A program made the translations under genes and the position numbers. A DNA stretch of 64,000 nt. Origin: Halichondria panicea (Eukaryota > Porifera > Demospongiae > Suberitida > Halichondriidae). Within the stretch, counting starts at the first letter, position 1. Each line of letters starts with the position of its first letter. The notes beneath the pieces are model-generated. The model did no database searches, had not been told where the DNA came from, and saw only the letters and a list, made by a program, of their open reading frames with translations. The stretch covers positions 4,965,047 through 5,029,046 of the forward strand of contig NC_087388.1 of NCBI RefSeq assembly GCF_963675165.1, written 5' to 3'. Of this stretch, positions 12,004-22,889 are shown piece after piece.

Positions 12004-12306
12004 ATGAAGGTTCTCGTGCTTGTGGTCCTGACTACTCTCCTCATAGGAGTCACCAAGGCTGCTTCTTATAAAGTGAATCAAAAGAAAGTACTCGAAACTC
12101 TTCTTCTGAACAGACTCTCGAATGAAGCATTGAAACAAGATGAGCAGGAGACAGCCATGGCTCAGAATCACCAGGCTAGTAAGGCTCTATTGGATTTGAT
12201 GAAGATGCTCAACCTGGTGGATAAGAGTGCCACTCTGCAGTCGTATTGTGCTTGCTTCAGGTCACCGTGCCCTTGTGATAACGGCCCATTTCCATGGGGA
12301 CGCTGA
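12004..12306 (+). CDS. Small secreted Cys-core precursor, MKVL family, copy 1
   Basis: 100 aa, single exon. The signal peptide is about residues 1-19 (MKVLVLVVLTTLLIGVTKA). A Leu-rich acidic/basic helical propeptide follows, with VLETLLLNRLSNEALKQDEQ and a second helix ALLDLMKMLNLVDK. The tail carries the core CACFRSPCPC (Cys 82, 84, 89, 91) and ends DNGPFPWGR. DKSATLQS stands just before the core and resembles the pre-core site of the MKWL family. Its closest relative is the copy at 20494, nearly identical except in the tail. The function is unknown; a secreted defence or signalling peptide is plausible. The start is the M that opens a strong signal peptide. Confidence 0.85.
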   Translation: MKVLVLVVLTTLLIGVTKAASYKVNQKKVLETLLLNRLSNEALKQDEQETAMAQNHQASKALLDLMKMLNLVDKSATLQSYCACFRSPCPCDNGPFPWGR

Positions 12307-12534
12307 ACAATGTATAAGCGTCTCAGATGTCTCTGTTGTAGCAACTATATAATATGCTCATGCATTGCTTGATTGACATTTTGTGCACTAAAATATATAC
12401 ACTGTATAATTATTTGCTTCATTTCTAGGAATGTGATTTGGTAATTAAGGCCCTCGCACATTTTTGTAGCACTAACCGTCATGTGTACCAATACTGCATG
12501 TAGGGCGAACAGTATTTATGGAGAAATACCCACT

Positions 12535-12745
12535 ACCGTATTACTAGAATATTTTGCAGGTGAAAAACCTTTGCGAATGAGCCAAATCATCAGAAAATTT
12601 GACCCTTTGCGATCTAACTATTGCGTTCTGGCAAGGATCATGTGTATTTACTAGTAATAATTTAGGTTTTGCGGATTTAATTGTTGCGAATTGATCAACC
12701 CTCGCAAAGTTCGCAAATGTTTGATGCTCGCAAAACATTTTAGCT
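12535..12745. mobile_element. MITE ACCGTATTACTAGAAT, partial copy
   Basis: It begins ACCGTATTACTAGAATATTTT and shares the interior with 12994-13201 in inverse order (TTGTTGCGAATTGATCAACC; GCAAATGTTTGATGCTCGCA). The right terminus is degraded. Confidence 0.65.
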
Positions 12746-12993
12746 ATCTGCCAATCCATGTGCATTTGTTTTCAATTTGATTAAATTGAAAAAATGATGT
12801 GGTTCAAAGAGTATAGTGTCTACGAGTACCAGCGGGAGGGTCAGAGTTCACTACACCAAAGAATATATAGCGAAGGATATAAATAAAAAATGGTCTGCAA
12901 TATAATTAGAAATTGTCTCAAAGTGATCTAACAAGGGAGCTCAAACAATAATAAAGTTTGCTATGCGATAATCTGGTTTCTTATCATCAACTA

Positions 12994-13201
12994 TACCGTA
13001 TTACTAGAATGTTTTGCGAGCATCAAACATTTGCGAACTTTGCGATGGTGATCAATTCGCAACAATAAATCCGCAAAACCTAATATTACTAGTAAATACA
13101 CTGGATCCTTGCCAGAACGCGATCGCAAATTGTCAACTTTTCTGCTGATTTGGCTCATTTGCAAAGGGTTTTCCCCCGCACAATATTCTAGTAATACGGT
13201 A
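12994..13201. mobile_element. MITE TACCGTATTACTAGAAT, complete copy
   Basis: The left end TACCGTATTACTAGAATGTT is matched by its reverse complement ATATTCTAGTAATACGGTA at the right end. The flanking TA fits a Tc1/mariner-type target duplication. It is non-coding, 208 bp. Confidence 0.75.
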
Positions 13202-13411
13202 TAATTTATAGTACGGTCCCACAAATAAATTTGCAATGTGTAGGATTGGCAGGGAGAACCACCAAAAAGCGTAACTCCAACTCGTTACAATGTCATTCAC
13301 ATGTACATTTTTCGATTTATAGTTACATTTTTGCTGGTAATTTTTACAAGCTATTTCGTGGTTTTTCCGACCAAACCAATGTTGGTTTGGTAGGGTGCCC
13401 TATACATATAT

Positions 13412-13525
13412 ACAGTGTAGAGTTTTAGTTTGGTTTGTAGTGTATACCAAAAACTGTATTGTAGCTTTATAGCATTGAATTTTGAGAAACATGACTCAAT
13501 TGTGTCTGTGTCTGTTCTTGTAGCC
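13412..13525 (+). pseudogene. Relic of the 3' flank of an MKTL-type gene
   Basis: TGTAGAGTTTTAGTTTGGTT, TGTAGTGTATACCAAAAACTG and TTTATAGCATTGA match the 3' flank of the repeat-bearing gene at 17115-17225 almost exactly. No coding sequence precedes it. It looks like the tail of a lost tandem copy. Confidence 0.6.
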
Positions 13526-13684
13526 ATTTGCCATCAAGTAGAACATGTTGCATCTTCAACTGATAATTAATAGAATTCTAAATTTGATAGCAGTAAACAC
13601 GATCATTAATTTTCTTGGAGAAATGTTCTGTGCATGTGTGGGAGAGAGAATTACTGAATAGATCACATTTCAAATGCAGGATCA

Positions 13685-13915
13685 CTTATATCTTATATCT
13701 GTGGCACACTACTATACTGTTACTCTATCCAGTCCTTCATATAAAATGTTTGCATGCACATTATAGTCTGCACCATATCGTGTGTGTAGAGACTGTTAGA
13801 CTTATATCTTATATCTGTGGCACACTATACTGTTACTCTATCCAGTCCTTCATATAAAATGTTGCATGCACATTATAGTCTGCACCATATCGTGTGTGTA
13901 GAGACTGTTAGAGCT
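13685..13915. repeat. Direct tandem duplication of about 115 bp
   Basis: The unit with CTTATATCTTATATCTGTGG and CACCATATCGTGTGTGTAGA occurs twice back to back, the second copy with small deletions. The copies are nearly identical, so the duplication is recent. Confidence 0.85.
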
Positions 13916-14549
13916 ATCAGATACTTGATAGTGAATGTAAACAGTTCTTGGGGTTGTTTGTACCTACAAAAAGAATCTCGTTTTGGCCGTAAACCTATGA
14001 CATATGCTTTGGGTGATTCTAAGTGTGTTCTTCAAATGTTGCTAACATTATTGTAGAAATACTGCTGTACTTGGGTCCAGCTAGGAGTGTTTGTGCCTCC
14101 TGTTGGGCAAATTAAAGTATATTTGTGTTGAGTTTGACCTTCATAAAGTTATCATAACTTTTTTTCATGCTTCAAAGTTTCATATACCATTGGATTCCTT
14201 GCGCTTCTATCTATATTATGCTGTATAGAGCTGATAAGCTCCAACCAGTTAAAAGTTAGCATTTTCCATGTAGAAGTCCCAGGCATACTTGTCCATCACA
14301 TAAAGCATAAATGAAGCCATAATTGACCAAATCCGGGGTTGAACTCAACGCAAATAGACTTTAGTATTTTGTATTGCTTGCATGGTTGACTGTATTTGTG
14401 CAGTGTGATTGTTGTGTATAACATATAGTTTAACTGTTTAGTAATCCTTGAGTGCCATGTGTATGTGTGTGTGCATGTGTATGGGTCTATAGAAACATAT
14501 CAAAAATATTATGTCAAATTTGGTTTAATTTGACATGTCAGATAGGAAT

Positions 14550-14635
14550 ATTAACCGATTAGTCGCGGTTTACGCTTTGAACCCGCGGCTATCAATATTG
14601 ACACTTCAAAGCGTCAACCGCAGCAATAATCGTAT
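14550..14635. repeat. Short imperfect hairpin element
   Basis: CGATTAGTCGCGGTTTACGC at 14556 pairs with TCAAAGCGTCAACCGCAGCA at 14606. It is probably a small MITE remnant. Confidence 0.5.
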
Positions 14636-14710
14636 AACTATTAACGTACACTTAATGGCTTGCTCTGCATGTGACCTGAGCTGGCTGGCATGTTTGGCTT
14701 AATGGAATCT

Positions 14711-14822
14711 AATTATCATTTCTTCCTAGTACTGCGTGATCCTAAATTGTGTGTTGTTCTTTCCTAGTATACTCAGTATTCAAGCCTAAAGCTGTGGCTA
14801 TTTATTATTTGTGCCTTAACCC
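14711..14822 (+). pseudogene. Relic of the promoter and 5' flank of an MKTL-type gene
   Basis: The blocks TTATCATTTCTTCCT, GATCCTAAATTGT, TATTCAAGC and TGTGCCTTAAC follow in the same order as in the promoter of the gene at 16054 (15950-16040). No coding sequence follows. With the 3' relic at 13412 it indicates at least one lost tandem copy. Confidence 0.55.
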
Positions 14823-15949
14823 TTTCTCAGCTGCCTTGAGGCGGCATTGCAACTGATAAACTTCGCTGTGCACGCTATAGGTAGATCTGTTAATAATTAT
14901 GCTGACACGAGGTAGGGTTCGATTAGAATTGTCGAAAGAATAGTGATAATAATTATAACTATAAGATGTTGGTAGTGCAACCTCAGAGAGGGTCCATGGA
15001 GAGCACAGCTATACAGTGAGAATATTGTAATGCTTGTGGGATCATTGAGCCAAAGGACAGTGAATGGGATCATAGCTAGCTACGTTTTCAGAAGTGCCAC
15101 AAAAGTATATGTGGGCCATGCATGTTCCTGGACCTTGTAAGTATCATTTGCTTGTAGCCTTGATAGCTTTAGTATAGGTTTACGTTTGGTATAGGCTAGT
15201 TGTCTTATGTGTAGGTGAAAAAAACATTTCCCGGGAAAAGAGCGTGTGCTTGATAGTACCTCGTGCCTTCATACAATATTGTTTGATTAGTTGGGGTGGT
15301 CAGTTGCTAGGTTACGATGGTGTCATAGCACATCTGGAGTCTGGGTTACTTACATGCACTCTACTTTGCAAGTCTTTCGTTTGCAATCAAAAGAATACAG
15401 TATGTGATAAGCTGTTTTGAAGTTCTTATCATCAATTGTAGTAGCTCAAATGTTTCTGAGAATGAAAGTGTTGCATCGTAATGTCTTTACCTGGCCATGA
15501 TCATTTCTTGGAGGTATTTTCTTGTACAGTCTCAGATATCAAATGTGTTTACATTATAGATCTCTTCTCACCCTTGACTGTCGTCGATACACGTGATTGT
15601 CTTGTAGTTTGAGTACCTGGTTGTGTATCTAACTGGTTAATACTCCTCTATAGTGAACACCACTTGCACATGCGCATAAAATGCCCTGCTATTAAACTTG
15701 TACATTTGTAAGAACTATGAATATAGTATCATTAGTGTACTGGCCCTGCCCACATAGTCTTGTAATTGGCATTCAGAGTAGTGCATACTGTCAGTGACGC
15801 CAAACTATTGAACCGTGACGTACCATGAGCTGCTGTTTACATGTTTTATAATGATATTCATAGCACAATTTGTACAAGTGGATGCAATTGTTGCCAATGG
15901 TCTTGTTCTGTAACATGAGAGTGACATGTGTGGGGCTCAATGTGTTTAT
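14823..15949. other. Gene-free stretch before the repeat-bearing peptide gene
   Basis: No exon, clear repeat or RNA gene is recognised here. Confidence 0.5.
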
Positions 15950-16003
15950 AATTATCATTTCTTCCTTGTACTGATCCTAAATTGTTCTTTGCGTATTCAA
16001 GCG

Positions 16004-16012
16004 TATATAAAG
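16004..16012 (+). promoter_or_regulatory. TATA box of the 30-aa-repeat gene
   Basis: TATATAAAG lies 42-50 bp before the ATG at 16054. Confidence 0.6.
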
Positions 16013-16053
16013 CTACAGTTATTCTCTGTGCTTTAACAAATATTGATATCACG

Positions 16054-17073
16054 ATGAAGACTCTTATGCTGCTCGTGTCGATGGTCCTGATAGGACTTGC
16101 AAGTGCTGCTCCTCATGAAGGACAGGAGACCAGAGAAGCAATGCTGAAGAAAGCCGTCTCAAGCTTGATTGAAAAAGCTGAGGATTATTTGCTGGAACAA
16201 TCAGCTGTAGAAGATGACAACGAAGCAATGTTGGAGAGATACGCAAGCTTGATTGAAAAAGCTAAGCATCGACAAGAATATCCGCTGGAAGAAACTGTAG
16301 AAGATGACAACAATGCAATGTTGGAGAGATATGCAAGCTTGATTGAAAAAGCTAAGCATCGACAAGAATATCCGCTGGAAGAAACTGTAGAAGATGACAA
16401 CGATGCAATGTTGGAGAGATGCACAAGCTTGATTGAAAAAGCTAAGCATCGACAAGAATATCCGCTGGAAGAAACTGTAGAAGATGACAACGATGCAATG
16501 TTGGAGAGATATGCAAGCTTGATTGAAAAAGCTAAGCATCGACAAGAATATCCGCTGGAAGAAACTGTAGAAGATGACAACGATGCAATGTTGGAGAGAT
16601 ACGCAAGCTTGACTGAAAAAGCTAAGCATCGACAAGAATATCCGCTGGAAGAAACTGTAGAAGATGACAACGATGCAATGTTGGAGAGATACGCAAGCTT
16701 GACTGAAAAAGCTATGCATCGACAAGAATATCCGCTGGAAGAAACTGTAGAAGATGACAACGATGCAATGTTGGAGAGATACGCAAGCTTGATTGAAAAA
16801 GCTAAGCATCGACAAGAATATCCGCTGGAAGAAACTATAGAAGAAGATAACGAAGCAATGTTAGGGAGACGTATCTCAAGCTTGTATCCGTTGGAAGAAG
16901 TGGGAGAACAAAAAGACAATAAAGAATCTGACCAGGATGCAAAAACAGTTGCTCTTATAAAGATGATTGAAAAACTAATGGACGCTAAACAGCTTGCAAA
17001 GGCCGAGGAGAGGTGCATGTGTTATGTGGCCCCCTGTCCTCGCGGCTGTCTCGACATGACCAACAAGAAGTGA
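16054..17073 (+). CDS. Secreted acidic 30-aa-repeat precursor with C-terminal Cys core (MKTL family)
   Basis: 339 aa, single exon. The signal peptide is about 1-18 (MKTLMLLVSMVLIGLASA). Seven copies of an exact 30-residue (90-nt) unit follow, from about residue 60, each containing LIEKAKHRQEYPLEE and EDDNDAMLER. The copies differ by only a few bases, so the array is young or homogenised. The repeats are very acidic and helical. The tail ends with CMCYVAPCPRGC (Cys 321, 323, 328, 332) and LDMTNKK. That core has the same start, C-x-C-x3-P-C, as the MKVL and MKWL neighbours. The repeat looks like an expanded version of their acidic propeptide. The function is unknown. I chose ATG 16054 because it opens the signal peptide; an in-frame upstream ATG exists at 15982. 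Confidence 0.85.
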   Translation: MKTLMLLVSMVLIGLASAAPHEGQETREAMLKKAVSSLIEKAEDYLLEQSAVEDDNEAMLERYASLIEKAKHRQEYPLEETVEDDNNAMLERYASLIEKAKHRQEYPLEETVEDDNDAMLERCTSLIEKAKHRQEYPLEETVEDDNDAMLERYASLIEKAKHRQEYPLEETVEDDNDAMLERYASLTEKAKHRQEYPLEETVEDDNDAMLERYASLTEKAMHRQEYPLEETVEDDNDAMLERYASLIEKAKHRQEYPLEETIEEDNEAMLGRRISSLYPLEEVGEQKDNKESDQDAKTVALIKMIEKLMDAKQLAKAEERCMCYVAPCPRGCLDMTNKK

Positions 17074-19269
17074 TTGAGATAGATTCCTGAAATGGCAGTT
17101 GAACTTTAATGAAACTTGTATTGTGTAGAGTTTTAGTTTGGTTTGTAGTGTATACCAAAAACTGTATTGTAGCTTCTTTATAGCATTGATTTTGTGAAGA
17201 AACGTGTCTGTTTTTGTAACCATGATCATTTCTTGACAAATCTCTTCAGTTCTTAGTGGGGAAGGGCCGGTTATTGTGTAAGTGTTCTCACATCTTCTTC
17301 TCAGCCTATAAATGTAATGTCTGTAACAGACAAATTGTGAAAAGATACTCCTAGTCAATCGGGGTTAGACGTTCAAAAAAATTCTAGCCATGTAAACTTA
17401 CGTTTAGGTGATCTAATTCAAGTATGACTGTTATACTAATTGCAATCAAACTATAATGTATACTTCATTTTTATGGAGTTAGTCGATCATTATAGTTGAA
17501 TTCATTATGTGTAGTGAAGTGGTGTGGAAATTGTCAGGCTCATGTGTGCTGTGTAGAAAACCAATGTGTTCAGTTTGAGAGTTAAAATACTACATACCGC
17601 CAGTTAGTTGCTCTTATATTGAAGGCTATAATTATGCATGGGTGCCTATAATTATACAGAAAACAATCAAGAAAACGTGGCTAGAAGCCTATAGAAGCGG
17701 TTAGTTTTCGTCGCATTGCAACAGTTTAGCAGTTACATGCAGGGAACAGACACACAGTCACAGCTTTATCGTATTCCTCGTGCGGCTACGCCTCGAGCAT
17801 AATAATCAGTTAGTCATGTAGTACTAGGAACTCTATTGTGCATGGTCATGCATGGGTATACACCATGTATATACTTTAATTCTTATCCTTGGTGTTAAAT
17901 CTGTGTAGGTAAGTGTGTCGTAAAGTGGTGTGGATTTTGTCAGGCTTGTGTGTGTGTGTTGTGCTAAGTGTTCAGTAAAACCAATGTGTGCAGTTGGTTA
18001 GGATCCTGTGCATACGATCAAGTGCATGCATAAGTAACGTAGTGAGGGTACTACAAGTGGCTGAGGGCTTCTAAATCACATGGACACCGACAAAACAGTG
18101 TCTAGATACCATATAGTGCTGCGTATGCGCAAACCTTGCCCTCAGGCTTACAATTACTTGACAATGGGATACTAGGTATACTAAGTCCCATAGTATACCT
18201 GCTCTGGAGCACTTTGAGAACCATGAGAATGCAGAGAACGCATTATTATCGCAACATAGTATACAGTAATATTATATGCATAGTCAGCATATTTAGTGAC
18301 ATTTACACAAAGTAATAACCCACTTTTCCCATGTACCTCCCATGTACTGTCCATGTAGATCTTATCAACTAGTGTCTAATAGTCATTATAATGACTAATG
18401 GCTTTATTAGTAGGAATGCATACAATTTGTTGGACTCTATACACTTGTAACAGTTACACGATGTGGACATAATTGTTATAGACACTGTTTAGGAAGTTTC
18501 TAGAATCCCTATAGTTGTAGTATATCCCAACGTAGTGAGGGCAGGTTTGATAGAACACTACTTTTAGCCAATCAGTTTGCAAGATTTGTGGCTAACACGA
18601 TCTTAAGTACAGTTAGAATGCAGTTTTCCGTGTGTCAGTCCGTCACTAATTGCTTAATGTGATAGAGTCCCTCACATTCCATATGGTTGGTTGGTCACAC
18701 ACTTACTTTATTAGTAGAAATGTGATCTGTAGAACTATCTACATGTAGTACTGTATAGATCAGAGGCCGCGGCTACTAAATGTTTCATTTTGCTGGAAGA
18801 GGAGGCTATACAATTCGAGAGTCCACTGTTCAAGAGCAGAGTTTATTAGCCCCAGCTAATTCAACAAACCTTTAGTTTGTCTTTTTACTCGAACTCTGCC
18901 ATGAGAACGTTTTTTGAAAGTACTAACAAACTACTATCGTAGAATATATAATTATGTGCACTATAGCTTTTCAGCTAACTAGCGTAAAGCTAATTTATAA
19001 GTTTATTTAAACTTTTTGCGAACAGATGGTGCTATAGCTTTCAAAATTAGCCATTACTTGAGAAAGAAGCTTTAGTTCGTAAATCCATGAAAAATCGCAA
19101 GAGAACATGGCTAGAAGCTTATACAAACTGTTAGTTATCGTCAGATTGCAACCATGCATTGAGCAGTTACTTCTGGAACAGACACACACACAGTCATAAC
19201 AGCTTTACCCTATTCCTTATGCGGCTATATGTCTCGAGGCATAACAATAGTTTGTGGCTTAGCTAGACT
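17074..19269. other. Intergenic repeats between peptide genes
   Basis: The 3' flank of the MKTL gene runs to about 17230. Two SINE-like copies follow at about 17590-17812 and 19000-19248 (GCGGCTACGCCTCGAG end). Between them lie fragments with GACACTGTTTAGGAAGTTTC (18480) and its inverse AACAGTGTCTAGA (18096), a pair related to 56985-57090. No gene is seen. Confidence 0.55.
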
Positions 19270-19270
19270 C

Positions 19271-19378
19271 GTTAGGCTACATGCTAGTCACATGAGACTA
19301 CCTGCTACTGACAATCACTGTGCTTGTACGACATCTACAGTGACTCCATCTACTAGTGATTCTGCCTCTTGTAAATGT
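19271..19378 (+). promoter_or_regulatory. Conserved MKWL upstream block
   Basis: GTTAGGCTACATGCTAGTCA, CATGAGACTACCTGCTACTG, ACAATCACTGTGCTTGTACG and CTACAGTGACTCCATCTACT lie ahead of this gene. The same block precedes the genes at 22427, 23364 and 26445 (also partly 27723 and 28954). It is the best candidate for a shared regulatory region. Confidence 0.65.
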
Positions 19379-19441
19379 TGATGTATCAAACAGTTTTAGA
19401 ATTGGTTGCTATATATCCTCTGTATACGACTACAACTCAAG

Positions 19442-19762
19442 ATGAAGTGGTTGAGTGTCCTTGCTCTGTGTGCTGCTCTCTTCATTGCAGCCACACATGC
19501 CAGCCATCTCCAAGATGAAGAGGGAATGATGGATCGTGCTGCTGAAGAAAGACTCTTGCGAATTCTACTTAGCAACAAAATGGATGCTGAAAATGAAAAT
19601 GAAATCGATCTAGTTGACAAAGAAGCTGCTGTAAACAGAGGCACTGTCACAAGGAAACTCGGCACAGCTCAGAACAAAGCCAGCTCTCAGTACGCGTGCT
19701 CCTGCGGTTGCTGCGGTAGGAATTCTTGGCTACCTTGCAACTGTCAATGGTGGCAGAAGTGA
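19442..19762 (+). CDS. Small secreted Cys-rich precursor, MKWL family, copy 1
   Basis: 106 aa, single exon. The signal peptide is about 1-20 (MKWLSVLALCAALFIAATHA). An acidic helix (DEEGMMDRAAEERLLRILL), an EIDL-VDKEAAVNRGTV segment and the pre-core site NKASSQ follow. The Cys-rich end has ACSCGCC and LPCNCQWWQK. Its core is more divergent than in the sister copies but keeps P-C-x-C. The signal and propeptide are nearly identical to the copy at 22427, while the core shares almost nothing. AATAAA at about 19783 is a likely poly(A) signal. The function is unknown. Confidence 0.85.
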   Translation: MKWLSVLALCAALFIAATHASHLQDEEGMMDRAAEERLLRILLSNKMDAENENEIDLVDKEAAVNRGTVTRKLGTAQNKASSQYACSCGCCGRNSWLPCNCQWWQK

Positions 19763-20035
19763 TGTACTCAAGTACTGTCAGGAATAAAAAGATCAACAAT
19801 TATAGTGTAAACAATTCATCAGTGATTTATCGTTAGTTGCATATAGCTATGTTATACAGGGATCTGTATTGCTACACTGTGTGTGTACACAGCTTGTGTT
19901 AAATAAGATCATCAATGTGCGTGCTCGTAGAATTAAAGTGCTGTGAAAAATGGTGCATGTGTTTTACAATACAATTATACTGTGTAAATGGGCTTGGAAA
20001 AGTGACTTTTCCGAGCCTTTTTGGTCACTTGTGAG

Positions 20036-20085
20036 GCTAGCCTCAATTCCAGGCCGCATTACAACACAGCCTGGTACTAAGAGTG
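20036..20085. repeat. Fragment of the TAGCCTCGA element family
   Basis: GCTAGCCTCAATTCCAGGCC followed by AGCCTGG resembles the ends of the 9-bp-TSD family, but no target duplication is seen. Confidence 0.45.
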
Positions 20086-20493
20086 CATAAGAAGAAAAGA
20101 GTGTCGAACTACTGATACTTCTACACAAACACTTGTGCACAAAGTAAACATGACTCGCATGTGATAAAGTATTGTAAATTTACTAGTGTAGGGAAGTATT
20201 ATAATATCTAGCTGTCTATTATATATAGGGAAGTATGTATATATTTATCTGCCATATTTTAAACATGCTAGTATAGTGTTACATTATAGATGGCCTCGTG
20301 ATGAAACTACCGGTGCACTAAAACAGGCTTCATGGGCACTAAGCAGCTAGGTTTCATGAATTGTAGAAAAGCAGGCTTCTGTAGTATAGGAAAGTATATA
20401 AATATCTGTCTATTAATAGAATAGGATGGGTAATAGTATAAAATGACTAAGTTTATAAGGTTGGCAGGCGTTATTGTAGCTCGTTCTGACAAA

Positions 20494-20805
20494 ATGAAGG
20501 TTCTCGTGCTTGTGGTCCTGACTACTCTCCTCATAGGAGTCACCAAGGCTGCTTCTTATAAAGTGAATCAAAAGAAAGTGCTCGAAACTCTTCTTCTGAA
20601 CAGACTCTCGAATGAAGCATTGAAACAAGATGAGCAGGAGACGGTCATGGCTCAGAATCACCAGGCTAGTAAGGCTCTATTGAATTTGATGAAGATGCTC
20701 AACCTGGTGGATAAGAGTGCCACTTTGCAGTCGTATTGTGTTTGTGTCACGTCACCTTGCCCTTGTGATACCGGCGTCTTCCCCTCCTTCCCTAATGGTC
20801 GCTGA
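20494..20805 (+). CDS. Small secreted Cys-core precursor, MKVL family, copy 2
   Basis: 103 aa, single exon. Residues 1-80 are almost identical to the copy at 12004, including the signal peptide. The core is CVCVTSPCPC (Cys 82, 84, 89, 91), followed by DTGVFPSFPNGR. Substitutions concentrate in and after the core, the pattern expected of diversifying secreted peptides. An in-frame upstream ATG at 20443 would add 17 residues before the signal peptide; I prefer 20494 because copy 1 starts there. It sits between two MKWL genes, so the families are interleaved. The function is unknown. Confidence 0.85.
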   Translation: MKVLVLVVLTTLLIGVTKAASYKVNQKKVLETLLLNRLSNEALKQDEQETVMAQNHQASKALLNLMKMLNLVDKSATLQSYCVCVTSPCPCDTGVFPSFPNGR

Positions 20806-22250
20806 ACAATGTGTGAAGGAGCTAGAAAACCAGGATTAACCATGTGTAGTTTAGTTTGTGATTTTGTTTCCATACTGTACATTATAATGTTTCCTACTTG
20901 GTGCAAATTACCGTCTTAGGCTGTAGATTGAATATTATACGTACGCTTGCTTTGTGACACTTTGTTATTAAATCCTCAGCAGCTACTAAATTGACCTTTT
21001 TGTACGATTTGTGGGAATTTATAATATCATGACATTGTAATGTAGCTGGTTTGTGCATAACACTGCTTTGCTAGACTATTATTTGCAATGAGAATAATCT
21101 TGCTATATCGTAACTACTGTAATGAAAGCACCGCGGGTGCTGATGCCTCGGTGGAGGTGCCAAAGCTACATAACATATAAAGCTACTAATAGCTAGCTAG
21201 CTTTTATACACACATTGATTCAAGTATAATTGTCATGACGAACAATTTTAATTTTGCTGCATGCAATCACAGGGAAACTCAAATAGTGGGTAATGATCGA
21301 CCATGATTGTTGTTAAAAACTCTTACTTGCACTTTATTGATCCTTGAGCAGCTGAAATAGTCTACACACACATGCGCACTGAGTCATAATTACCAGAAAT
21401 AGAGCCAATGAAAGATAGAGGCTATCAGGGGCATAGCCAGGATTTTGGAGAAGGGGGTATTATTATAATGAAAGAGGGCGCAAAGTGCGAAATTTGGTTG
21501 ACCGGAAGCCACACCCACCCCTAATTAATGACGTCATAATTACTTATCTGCCAAGTTGGGCGTGGCCGAATCTTTATTTTCATAGAGAAGCCTATTTACT
21601 AGCCACGAAAGAGAACTAGTTTATAGATTTAAGCCAGAATAGCTCACAGTGTAGAGACTGAATCGTTTTGTTTGCCTATTAGATATATTTCTCTGTGATT
21701 TGTACTTAACTCAGACTGGTTGGGGGTGCTCGAGCACCTCTTGCACCCCCCTGGCTATGGCATGTGATTTTTAAGCCTATACAATACGTTATTCTTAAGT
21801 CAACTGGCAATTAAGAGACGTGAACTTTTACTATACGTTGAAGATAGACGTTCCTTCCTTTATGGGCTCCTGCATGGTTGGCTCTATTTGATTGATTGAT
21901 TTTAGGATTCCCTGTTCATTCTGTGGGTTTTCTGGCTATGTTCATTTTAGTTTGTGTTAAAAGAATTGCGTCTGTCTATATAGATAACATCGATCTGTTA
22001 CCCGTTACTCCAACCCGATATTAGGTCATGTTACGTATCTAGGACACCACTATGTGATTTTATAATAAATATTATAATTATTCATCGCAATATCAATGTG
22101 CTCATATGTAACTGTAAATTGAGGGGGGGGGGGGGGTCTAAAGTTATTGCTGTGACTTGATGCTAGTGGTTCTGAAACCAAATGTTCCCTATTCCACTCC
22201 ATTCACCTTCGATATCGTATTGCTGTACCATCAACGTCCTTCCTATGTAC
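20806..22250. other. Intergenic region with a MITE and SINE-like pieces
   Basis: A fragment with GCACCGCGGGTGCTGATGCC lies at about 21127-21190 and resembles 46710-46760. A MITE-like segment spans 21428-21764: it starts GGGGCATAGCCAGGATTTTG and ends CACCCCCCTGGCTATGGCAT. A poly-G run lies at 22122-22136. No gene is seen. Confidence 0.55.
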
Positions 22251-22380
22251 TGCTGTTAGGCTACATGCTAGTCACATGAGACTACCTGCTAGTGACAATC
22301 ACATGTGCTTGTACGACATCTACTAGTGATTCTGCATCTTGTAATGTCGATGTATCATTTTTCTATAAAAGAAACAGTTT
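22251..22380 (+). promoter_or_regulatory. Conserved MKWL upstream block with TATA box
   Basis: The shared block begins TGCTGTTAGGCTACATGCTA and is followed by TATAAAA at 22374-22380, 47-53 bp before the ATG at 22427. GAAACAGTTTTAGAATTGGT just after the TATA box is also shared with the other MKWL genes. Confidence 0.65.
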
Positions 22381-22426
22381 TAGAATTGGTTCCTATCCTC
22401 TGTAACGTCTACAACTACAACTCAAG

Positions 22427-22741
22427 ATGAAGTGGTTGAGTGTCCTTGCTCTGTGTGCTGCTCTCTTCATTGTAGCCACAAATGCCAGCCAACTCCAAGA
22501 TGAAGAGGGAATGATGGATCGTGCTGCTGAAGAAAAACTCTTGCGAATTCTACTTGGCAACAAAGTGGATGCTGAAAACGAAATCGATCTAGCTGACGAA
22601 GAAGCTGCTGTAAACAGAGGTACTGTCACAAGGAAACTCGGCACAGTTCAGAACAAAGCCAGCTCTCAGTGCTTTTGTATTAGGCAACCTTGCCGCTGTT
22701 CCAGCTATCCCAGATTTAGAATTCGTAGATGGGAGAAGTGA
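22427..22741 (+). CDS. Small secreted Cys-core precursor, MKWL family, copy 2
   Basis: 104 aa, single exon. The signal peptide is 1-20. The acidic propeptide contains DEEGMMDRAAEEKLLRILLG and VNRGTVTRKLG, followed by the pre-core site NKASSQ at 77-81. The core is CFCIRQPCRC (Cys 82, 84, 89, 91), then a basic, aromatic tail (RFRIRRWEK). The first core Cys falls at residue 82, exactly as in the MKVL precursors, although the two leaders are otherwise unlike. The cationic tail suggests membrane or nucleic-acid binding, for instance an antimicrobial peptide; this is inference. Confidence 0.85.
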   Translation: MKWLSVLALCAALFIVATNASQLQDEEGMMDRAAEEKLLRILLGNKVDAENEIDLADEEAAVNRGTVTRKLGTVQNKASSQCFCIRQPCRCSSYPRFRIRRWEK

Positions 22742-22889
22742 TGTACTTTATCATGAAGTACTGTCTCAGGAATAAGAAGATGGAACAATTATTAGCTATA
22801 TAGACATTATTGAGAACAATTCAGTTAATGTGCTTGTATATATATAGCATTAGAGTACTGTGAAAAATTTATGGTGTGTCTCAAATTAT

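Noticed and set aside
13685-13915. CRISPR-like or satellite array
   Set aside because: Only two tandem copies without spacers; a simple duplication.
16185-17018. Minus-strand frames of 277 and 204 codons as separate genes
   Set aside because: They are shadows of the 90-nt repeat array; the plus strand has the signal peptide, TATA box and Cys core. Mentioned only as a curiosity.
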